The notes below the pieces were generated by a model. It searched no databases. It saw only the letters and a program-made list of their open reading frames with translations, and had not been told where the DNA came from. From positions 5,249,742 to 5,313,741 of the forward strand of contig CAKAKS010000066.1 in the NCBI GenBank assembly GCA_916700875.1: a DNA stretch of 64,000 nucleotides. The letters run 5' to 3'. Within the stretch, counting starts at the first letter, position 1. Every line of letters begins with the position of its first letter. Source of the DNA: Sebastes aleutianus. Its lineage: Eukaryota > Chordata > Actinopteri > Perciformes > Sebastidae. A program made the translations under genes and the position numbers. Below, piece after piece: positions 9,607-21,000 of the stretch.

Positions 9607-11270
9607 TACATTTACACTTGTCTTGTACCTGGGTTGAGGGATGGATTATTGCATACAGATGGTGCCACCTGCTGGCCATGAAAGGACATACATGTAGAAA
9701 TCTTGATGTGATGAGTCTTTCTGTGAACTCCAGTAACCACCAGACCTTAATATGTGGATAAAAACTCATTAAACAGTGCTTTCCTTACAGTAATAACATG
9801 GATTTCACAGGTATTGTGAACAAAGAGAGATGTGACACGGCTGTAGAGGATTTAAAGATTTTAATTGTGTGAATTCTTTGTTTTTTTTTCCATCACCCAG
9901 ACACTCATTTGCTCTGGTAAAGGGATGCATACATTAAATGCAGGGGAAGACAGTGCATGTTTTAACTGAATGAAACAATCCTTAAGGACACATCATGATA
10001 GCGTTGGTGTATCAAACCATCTGTAGGAAGTTTCCAGACAGGCGTCGTGTTGTTATCACACACACTGATGCTGATGAATGAAAAGAGGTGATACAAGGGA
10101 GGTAATTTATGACAATATGGATCATCTGTGGATAAATTAATTGTAGATGCAGAAGAATGCATCCTGTCCAATAACTCTGGGGCAGAAGTTTACAATATTT
10201 CTTTCAGTTTCAGGGTCTCGGAGGCACGGCATAAACGTGAAACCAGTCCAATCAACCAGTTAATGTTGTGCTGTAGATGGTACCAACGTCAGAAAACCTC
10301 CCAGCAGATCAAATCAACAAGTCTGAGCAGCAGCACATCAACAGGTCAGTGACAGGTGTTGTTAAAAAGCAAAAAATAAATGCTGTGATTGATCCCCTTT
10401 GCACCACGTACGCAGAGCAGGAAAGGATTAATTTGGATTTTGATTGATACTCTGATCAAATGGGGAAGGGAAAAGGTTCAACTGGGCGCTTTAAACACAC
10501 TGAAATGAATGATCAATGGTACGATAGAAAATCTGAAAAATGCAAACACAACCGCCCTTTAACCTTAGGCACATATGTAAAACCAATAATATAAATATTC
10601 ATTAGCAATCCTTTTTTTTTGCTTAAAAAATATCCTTTAAATTATGGCATCCACTTCTGGGATGTGCCTATGGATAAATAGCAATGAGGGAAAATGTGTG
10701 GAGACAAAACTCCAACAATGTCAAATGTATAAAGAGGGATGGAAAACCTTTAAGCACTGTCAAACACACACAAAAAAACTGTATTCATACAGTACACATT
10801 TATGTGGTAAACCTTCCAATTAAATAATGCAGTAGGATAGTTGGGCGAATCAGTCGTAATGCTTTCCATTTATCTCTTTCAAGGGCCACAAAACCAAAAA
10901 AAAACAATCTCATTTGTGGCTTTAAGCTTCTCTCCCATATTAATAATATATCTCAATGGATAACACATCAAGTATTCTCTCTTTTCAGTTTAAAGGAATC
11001 TTAGTATCATAGTGTTAAACACAATACATATACTGTATATGCAAATAAAATCTGCACATTTTGTACAGATTGTCCGTTCAGTGGTTTACCAGTGGAGGCA
11101 GACTGCACTTTACCACAGTCACCTCTGGGTTTAAGGAGTGACCTCTCTCTTTATAATAATACATCAGTCTTCATTTGTTAATTGCAGCAGCAAGCGGCTA
11201 CGCTACGTCACCCTATTCAGAGGCAGGGCCGGTTCAAATCTAACCAAATGAGATGATGACGATTGTGACT
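9607..11270. other. Intergenic DNA between letm2 and the Tc1 remnant
   Basis: No exon or RNA gene recognised. AT-rich, with short chance frames only (10128-10352, 9962-10171). Confidence 0.5.
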
Positions 11271-12067
11271 GAGCCTTTTGCTTTTTTTATTCACTCACAG
11301 GTTCAGAATGTGCTTCAGCACATCAGTATAGTCCAGCTTACTGAGCTAAGATGAAGGTGGGACAGCTACTGAACCAAAAAAGTTCAGCAACGTAACTCTG
11401 AAAAAAAAAAAAAGATGACTTCTCTCATATCCTGACGAGGAGCGAATCCAAATAGAGAGAGAAGAGAGAAAAACGTTTCAAGGCCTTTGCATAGCAAAAT
11501 GTACAAAGCTGCTGCCGCTGCGATGCAAGACAGAGACGAAAATATACAGGATATTTACAAATTTACAGAAGGAGGAGGAGGAGGAGACCGTCTAGACTGT
11601 AAGGAGACACCATTAAGACAGACAGTTGACCAGGCTCTGCCGTGGGCGGTTTGGGCGTCACTTCCAGGACGTTGGGTCAAAGTAATCGCACCATTAGCGG
11701 TCTGCCAGTCAGGCTGGTTTTCCAGCTCTAACGGAGAGTGACAGAGAACGGAGTGCACACGTGTGACAGCGGAGAGCTCTTCGAACCTGCCGAGACGAAG
11801 CAGAAGAGGTTTGCAGACCTTCCCTGGGTGTTAACAGAGAGAGGGACGAATAGGACTCCTAGATGAGTTGTATCATCAACATGCTGAACGGAGCCAGCGA
11901 CTCCTCATCCCTCCGGTCCAGAGAGACAGAAGAAGCGCTTATAAAATAACTTGAGGGCTACTGAAATGTAGACCGTCATCTGACCACTACGTCCCTGTCA
12001 CCCCTCTCCACCCGAGGAAACAGAGCTGAGTCCATCCTCCCTTCAGTCCAGAGTCTCCTGCTCCACT
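11270..12067 (-). other. letm2: Probable letm2 3' UTR
   Basis: Follows the letm2 stop codon on the minus strand. A canonical AATAAA polyadenylation signal (minus strand) is at 11286-11291, giving a 3' UTR of about 0.8 kb. A GGA repeat lies at 11572-11586. Short frames at 11487-11758 are not conserved-looking. The end point is inferred. Confidence 0.5.
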
Positions 12068-15000
12068 TTAAACACCGTTGGCACTCATCTTGCTCTTCTG
12101 GGACACCTCTGTTGCTGCTTTAGCCTGTGGAAGAGGTCACAGAGATTAGTATAACAAGATCCACTTTTTCCCGTTGAAAAACATAATATTATTTTTTTAT
12201 AGCATCCTGTCTTTAGTTGATAGCTGACAGACGTTTAGTGATAGAAATCATACAGACAGAGAGAGAGAGAGAGAGAGAGGGTGGGGCGGGGGGTGGGATG
12301 TGACAAAGGTCACCAGCCAGACATGAACCACAATCGTCACGGTCACATGGTCTCAGACTGCTGAGATACCAGAACTCTCCATGCTAGCAGTACTGATTAC
12401 AGTGACCTATAATGACATTTTGAAGCACAGACACAACAGTTGGATAATATTGCAAAACTATGAGTTTGTGCAACACTGACAGACCTCAGTGTTTAAATTA
12501 CTATTATATTAGCCTTCTAATCATCCTCTATCAGGAGAGGATAGAATGTGTTACTTGACAGAAACTGAAAATGAAATTATGTTTCAGTATTCCTAAAATT
12601 GAGGACGTCATGAAAACCGATAGTTTGGTACCAAGTCGATGCCAAAATTCTGAAAACATTACAGTGCTCATTTTTTTCCTGCAGTACAACAGGTACCGAC
12701 AGGGCTCAAGACTTAATGGTGTCCCGCCGGCAATAGAAAATGTGTTTGAGCAGTAAACTCAATATCGATGCTTCCTATTTTTTCCCTGATAATGCTACAT
12801 ACAACAGCAAATCTGTGTTGAAATAGGCGGGACGAGAGCTAGTTAACTTTAGCTGTTAGCAGCCAGTAAGCAGCACAGTCCTGCACAGAGCAAACGGCTA
12901 ACGTTAACTAGCTCTGGTCCTGCCAATTTCTAACAAGTGCCATTGAGTAAAAACAGTATGATGCCTTCAGTATTGAATTGGTATCTAAAATCATGGGATT
13001 TCACATGTATTGGTATTGACTACTAAATTTCTGGTATCGTGACATCCCTAAATGCATGTCTCATTACTTAAGCCTGAGAAAATAGCACCATCCCTCGACA
13101 CACGTTTGTTTAGAAATGTGTGGATGGAAACTTTGTTTAATGGCACTGACATTTAAACTAACGGCTATATAAACAGACTAACCCAGTAGTCTTAAAAGCA
13201 AAGAGTCAGAGAACGAGTGTGTGAAAGAGAGATGTAGAGTCTCTTTTACCTGGACGGTTTAAATAAGAATCACTTAGAGGTGGGCTAACAGTGACAGGTC
13301 TATATTTATCAGCTATTTTTAAACCTCACACACATTAACTTGAGATGTTCAGTTCCAATTCTGTATTTGTGATGGTCACTCTGTCAAATTACTTCTATAT
13401 ATCTAAACTAGACAGATTTCCAACCAGTCTCTATTCTTTCTGTACTTTCTGTCAGAAGAGCTGGTTTTCCGTTTTTCCCACTGTGAGAGATTAGCATGTC
13501 ATGTGAGACAGATCAAAGCCAGGAAGAACTAACTGGATTATGAAACCCCGTGTTGCATCACGTCTCATACTGGTTTCTGTGGATTCCACAGGTCCGAACA
13601 ACAACAACGGGAGCTCACCTGAAGGACTTCAGCAGGAGTCAGAGGTTTGTCCGACACCACGGGAGCCATGTCTCTCATCTCCTCCACCTACAACACACAG
13701 ACATAAAAAGAAAACTGATATACATGTTTTTGTGTGTGTGTTTACTATCATTCATACATTTATTAAACTTCATGTTGCTGCCACAGGACAAAAGGTCAAC
13801 CTTTCATGAGCTATGAATAACAGGTCTATTTTCAGCTTTATGACAAGGCATTGTTTAGACAATCCCATACATGGGAATGTATGGTTTATTTAGCTTAAAG
13901 AAATACACTTTCTTGTCAAGAGTTAGATGAGAAGATTGATACCACTCATGTCTGTGAGAGTGGTATCAATCTTCTCATCCAACTCTAGATAAAAGGCAAA
14001 TAATTGCATATTCCTTAAGTACTATTCCTTTAAGAGGATGGAGGATTTTCATAATCCATAAAGGAATATCGGTTTAGTTTGACCATAAATCACCAAATTT
14101 GTAGATACACTGACTACTTTCTTTGTATGAGATGAACATTGTCTCATAACTGCTCCGATACTGGACTATGAATACACAAATCTGCTAACTACAAACATGT
14201 CATAGGCAACTGGACAAATACAGTGAAGATCAGTGACTAAAAGAAACTGTACATTTGACTTTAATGTTTTGTTATTCTACATGTAGCTTGTATGAGTGTC
14301 TAAGTATCTGAAAGTATCCCAGGACTCAACTATGATAAGAAAAACAGTTGTGCAGCCCCTCCAGTACATCTACTGTTATATCAGAAATCTCTTCTGAACT
14401 GCAGCGATGACTTTATAATACAGTTGATCTTCTCTCATGCTGCGGTGTGTTTTCTGAGTGCACTGACCGGTCTGTCTTTGATGATGCGAGCCGGGTCCTT
14501 CAACATGTCCGAGCTGACTGAGGTTGTGTTTGCTCCGGTGTTCTCCACTGCAGGAGGAGGAGTAGCTTTCTGCAACAACAACAGCAACAACACATCTGGT
14601 AAGAAAACCACAACCTACAAAACATTACCCGCTCTGGTTTATTGTTCAATGGCTGCATTAAAGTCATTAAAGTAGGAGATCTAACATTTGTATATTCATA
14701 GATTCTGGATGTTTAAATGAAGGACAATGAATAGATGTACTTTCAAGAGTTTTATACTACTTAAATGAACTTTTTAAGTCTGAACACATGTGGAGGGGAT
14801 CTTTAATAAGGATTAATAAGGGTTTAGGGTTACTAATAGAGTTGCAATGCTTAGTCGATGGCAACTATTTTGATAATCAATCGTTTCAGTTAATTTTTTT
14901 AAGCAAAAAAGACAAATATTTACTTGATCCAGCTTTTCACATGTTCAAATTTGCTGCATTTCTTCAGTATTAGATGGTAGTCAGTAAAATATCTTCAGGT

Positions 15001-18000
15001 TTTGGACTGTTGGTAAGACATAAAGCAATTTGAAGACGCCACTTCTGGGTCTGGTGGATGTTGTGATGGGTGTTTTTTGCTGCTTTTTAATATTTCATTA
15101 GTGCAGTGTCCGTTCAGAGCGGGCCTGCCAGCGTTGTCGGGAACCGCTCATCGCTCGTTGACTACAGGGAAGTGAAGAAGAGTTTGGTTGTAACGTTAGT
15201 ATATCCACCATCCAGCAGCAAAAGTGAACTGCAGGCAATAAGCCGCAGCCTGCAAAGGCTTGCTGGTCGCTTGTTTATTCAAACTTTAATAATATTGAAC
15301 ATGTCGCGTATCGAAATTGCACCAACTTTGACACTGCACATTCTTGAGTCTGCAGAAATACACCCGTAAGTAGGATATTCTCGAGATATGCAAAGGACAG
15401 CCAGGTTACTAATGAACTTGCTGACACCAGAAACATAAATAGTTATGAAACATCTGGAGAGCAAACACTGATTGGTACTAAACATTACGACCTGCATACC
15501 AGAGACTTAACAGCTCGAATGTTAAGCCGGGTTCAACTTCCTCTAATCTGTACATAAAAAGTGAAAATGCAGTGAGATTATAAGTAGATTGTAAAGGTCG
15601 AACCTCGAGTTTGGGAACAGGTGGGATGACTGGAGGTTTAGGTTTGAGGTCAGAGTGGTACATGGCTCTGGAGAGCAGCAGCAGCGACGGAGGAACGTTC
15701 TCCTTCAGGTGCAGGTCCAGCCACTAGACAGAGACATTAATTATTATTAATTATAAACAATTACAATTACAAAACATAAGAAGATTCATTCTTTTATTAA
15801 AGACATTTTGCACTAAGTCTGTTCCGAATGAACCGAAACACTATTGGTGCCTATTTATGATGACAACAAGTAAAATGTTTAATCTTTTCTATTTGAGTTA
15901 GCAAAGACAATCTGATAAATGGAGAAGGAATGAAAATCTACTCTTCAGTCTCTGGGAATGTTAATCTGGGGAATCACACAATTGTGAAACCAGTATTTAT
16001 TTATTTTTGTGAAGGTTCTCAGTCATCCAGGTCATGGTATCCGAGGAAGGGTTAAATCAGCAGCAACTGGACTTGGTTTAGGTTCTTGAAGACGTTTCAA
16101 TTCTCATCTGAAAAGCTTCTTCAGGTCTGACTGAATGGTAGGGGAACCCAGGAATTAACATCTGTGTGGTGGCTAGCAGGGCAATAGAAACCACTCAGTA
16201 CAATGGTGCTCCTTGATGACCATAATTTGCATATTTTGGACAGGGAGGAGAGATGGTCTGAAAGAGGAGTGAAAGAAGCCATCTATGCTAAAGTAGAGAA
16301 GCCATCAGAGGAGGAGGCCTAAGGCATCATGGGTCGTCCACCTACAATGCTCGCCTGGCATCCCTGCCCAGGAGATCAAACAACAATTCACACTTGACCT
16401 CACCCGACAGTCATTCACATTCGGTATCAGTTGACTCTAACGACCCTTGACTACGGTCGTCACACCCAGGAGCACCATTGTACTGAGTGGTTTCTATATT
16501 CATGCTAACGACCCCACAGAGGTTAAAGTCCTTTGTTCCCCTACCATTCAGTCAGAACTGAAGAAGCTTTTCTGATGAGAAGTGAAACGTCTTCAAGAAC
16601 CTAAACCAAGTCCAGTTGCTGCTGATTTAACCTTTCCCCAGTATTTATTTAATGTCTATCGACCAAGAAAAGCTACAAACTTCACATTGAGTTGCTTACC
16701 TGCTGCATCTGTGTGTGTAGCTGTTCGCTGGTGAGACCCAGAGACCTCATCCCTCGACTACGACACGCCGCCTGTAACTCTGACACACTCATAGCTGCCA
16801 CGCCTTCTGCTGCGATCATCTGTGAAGGAAACAGAGAGGGAAGTCAAAAACTGTTGCACAAGCACCGCCCGCTGAGCCCCGTTAATCACCACGACTGACG
16901 AGTTAATTTAAATCTTTTTGCTGTCTCTTTACCATGAATTCGACACAGCGCATCTCTGTTCTCCCTATGCCTGCTCACTAAAACTTTGCTCTGCGCTCCA
17001 TAAAAGTAGTTAACGTTACGGATATGATTTGTGATGTTAAAGATAAGATAATAATGCACCAAGCACAGACTTTTAAAAGCGAGCCGTTGTTTAAATAGGA
17101 GACATCGCTGTTTTTAATGTTTAAATATTTTAAATAAAATGTTCACACTCTTTTATAAATGTTTATTCACCGAACTTGCTTGCAGAAAGCTTAAAGGTTT
17201 GATTATAATCCAAATTAAATTCTAACATCAATAATTAAGAAATGCTAAACGGAGAATAAATGATTTAATAAAAACTATTAAATATACTTGTACTACTACT
17301 ACTGGCAATCAGATCACCTAGTGGCGATCTCAAGTAACCACAATTGGACGATATGAAAACAGAAACCGTCGCCCAACCCTACGCCCCCGCTGCTCTATCT
17401 CACCTCATCGTCTGACTTGATGGTTCTGAGTTGCATCATCAGCTGAAAACGCAGCAAGTTGTTGGTGCCGATTGGCTGCAGCTCCAACAGTTTACACAGA
17501 GCCACCAGCTGGGGGCGCTCCAGGTGCTCCAGCGTCAGCTCGTCTTCAAACAGCTTTGAAAACCGGACGATGTCCTTCGTGGTGGGCTGCTCGCCTGTGC
17601 CCCGAACCTGACGAGGACACACAGAGTCAATAATGCAAAACACCTGAAACCAGGCTGAGCAAATATCGTCCAGACCAGCTGGAGCAAAAGATCCAGCTGG
17701 ATAAGATAATATATATACAGCATCTCATCAAATCTCAAGTCCCAAACCATCAATTTTATCTACTTTTTATTAATACTACATTCAAAACTGTAGGATTTCA
17801 GGTATAACAAAGTATGAGATGAGATTGCTCTCAAACCTTTTCCCCTCACTAATGCTGTTTTTTATCATTATGGAAGATCCTCTATGCATCTTAGATTCCC
17901 ATTTATAATCTCAACTATGGTTCAGTTTGTTTACCGACTCATTTCACTTTTTAAACACACAAACACAGACTTATCTAATCTAATTGAGGGAACTTGATAC

Positions 18001-21000
18001 TCCATTGGGAGATAAGATGTTAAGTGTTGTCTTTTCTGTAGTTTACCTTCTGAACGTATGTGGAGAAGCGCTGCGTCTCATCTTCTGTTTGAGCTTTTGC
18101 TTTATTCCTTCGAGCCATCTCGGCGATGGTCTCTTGGAGAAACTTGGCCAGCTCCAGCTTCGCTGCAAGACCTTTCTTCTGCTTCTCCTCCTGCATGAAG
18201 GACGGAGGGAGGAGGAAGACACAGGTTAGTTTAAGAAAATATACTTCAAATACAGCTGCAGGTTGATGTATTAAAATATAGTCGTCACAGACTGGTTTGT
18301 CCTCTTCAGAACTATATTACAAGTTCTAAGTTAAAACTTTTTATTGTGGTAGTTGGATTAATAACAGAAAAGCTGACTTTACAAACAATTTGAGACAGTA
18401 CATAATGAAGATATACAAACAGAAATGTGATTTATTAGGTTGTTTGAGTTGCAGGTTCTCAGTTCAGGTTGTTCCTTTGTTTACCTTATTATGTTTTCCA
18501 GATTAATATTTAACCTGCTTTCGAAAGAACTAGGATTTTTAACTTCTTATCTTCAGCAAGAGGCAAAATAATCAAGATGGCAACGGCCAAAATGCCGAGC
18601 TCGAGGCTTTAAAAACAGGAGTCCACTTCACGGTGACTATGTCCACTTCTTATATACAGTCTATGGTTATTAGCAGCTGCTGGGCAGCAAAGTCCTGCTT
18701 GGCTAAATTAATGAAGCTAACAGCTAACGTACTGCTGGCTATTAGAAAGAATGCAAGTTTAAGGCACTTCTGCATTGGCTTAACTTTTCAGACCCCGGAG
18801 TTGACCACTGCTAACAGCTAACGTTAACTAGCTCTCCTCCTGACGATTTCAACACAGATTTGTTCACAATGAGCATTATTAAGGAAAGTTTCTAATCCCG
18901 AGCCTTGATCCCTGGTTCCTGCGGTACTGTAGAAAAACGAGTACCATCACATTTTCAGAATTTAGGCATCGACTTGGTACCAAAGTATCAGTCCTTGTGA
19001 CATCCCTACATGGACAGTCGCAATATAATCTTGAAGTGTTACAAAAATCATAATATTGTTCTTACACCAACATATTGTGACGATAGTTTTGACTATATCA
19101 TACATTATTCATTTGACCCTGTGCTGTTTTTTTTTCTATGTTTAGTCACATTTTCAGAGGCCGGACTCGTCTGTGCTGTCCAGGAGCACGAGAGCATTTC
19201 TGTGAATCACTCAACCGTGATCCAGAACAACCCAGGGAAAACATTGGAGTGGACAGGTCGACTGGACCAAGTACAGAAACCTGCTGCTTTTCTTTTACCA
19301 GAGATTAGAGGCGAACAACAGGAATGTCGTATCATTATAATTACAGGAACAATAGACATATCAGTTGGTGCTTTTTCTTTTTTTTTTTAGAAAGATACAG
19401 TAAGTACTTTGCAGGTTTGGACGGTATGTGTTATTTCATGCAACAGCTCTTAAAGTAAATAAAGATTAGATAAGGTCTGCTGCCTGTGTGTCCTGAGGTT
19501 CTTAGTACAGCAGACATATCTGAGGAGTTATATAATTACAATGAACTCTATGGCGAGGTCATTCAGGCGGCAGGGTGTGTATGTCTGTGTGTGCGTGTGT
19601 GTACATGAACACATGCCTTTTTGGTCTCTGTCTCGAAGGTGGAGGGCAGCATCTCTGGGAAGAGTTTGAGGAAGACGGGAAGAAGGAACTCCATGAAAGG
19701 AACGATGATGAACACGGTGAAGGGCACTAGACGGAACAGGTCAGCGCAGGTCCTCATCAGCTGTAAACACACAGAAAAACAATGTTGATATGAGAAAATG
19801 TGGAATGTAATGTGAGCCAGTATTCATGCCATGGTGCAGTCATCTTTGGAGGTGTGTTTGCATGTTAATATCCATTACATGTGCAGTGAGCCTCTGCCAG
19901 TCTTTAAATAGACTAAATATAGTTTTACCATGAGCATAACTTGGGTCACTGAGAGTGCATATACAGTTTTGTGTTCGGGTTGAGCGATCGTTTCTATTTT
20001 CACATCATCCAATAGTGGTGACTCAAGATTAGGCGATCTGATTGCCAGGGGGTGGGGTGGGGGGAGTTACGTCATGAGAAAATCAAAGTGACAGTGAATA
20101 TGGCCGCAACTGACAATAAGGAGACTTTCATTATTGATTAATCTAGAGATTATTTTCTTGAAATATAAAATAAGGGGAAATATACCCATCAGTCCAAAAC
20201 CAAACGATATTCAGTTTACTGTCATAATACATAAGACAATGAAAAGCAGCAAATGTGCAACTAATGTTTTACATTTTTGTGTGAAATATGTCCTAAACCA
20301 TTAATCAATGGTCAAAATATTTGCAGATTTATTTTCCGTCAATCGAATAATTGATTAATTGCTTTTAACTCCAATTGTGACACTTATGTAAAGTTATGGT
20401 GAAATGCTACAGACAGTGAAAAACATTCAATATCATGTATTAGCACTGCACAAAGCTCAACCTACAACTGAACTCTAAATATCACAAAGCAAATACTTTG
20501 TGTTGAAACGACAAAATACAGCAGAACCATACAGACCAACACTAGAACTGAATGTCTCTCACCGCAGGATTTAGTGTTAAAGGTTAAACTTATTTCAGTA
20601 TTGTGACTTCAAATAAACTATCTAAACTCTGTCAATGATTATTTACAGACTGTCTGTCTCACCACTGTAACACACAACTGCATACCTGCTGTTGCTCACA
20701 TCTGTTACGACTTCGGGAACACACTGTACTCATTCCTCATTGACATGTAAAAGTGTGAGACAGTCAAAAGAGCCCTTAAGCCATAAAATATACGTCTCAC
20801 TGCTTTACTGATTACAACCCAGAGGAGGCGTGACAGGAAACAGGACGACTACTGAATGAAACCAAACGATTGAATAGGAACCAGACAGACAGGCTGTTGT
20901 GACCAGACGGCAACAGAGAAGATCAATGCAGAAGAACAGAGCAAAAAGATTTAAGTACAAAGATTTCAAATTAATTTGGGACACAAGTGTGTGGTCTGTT

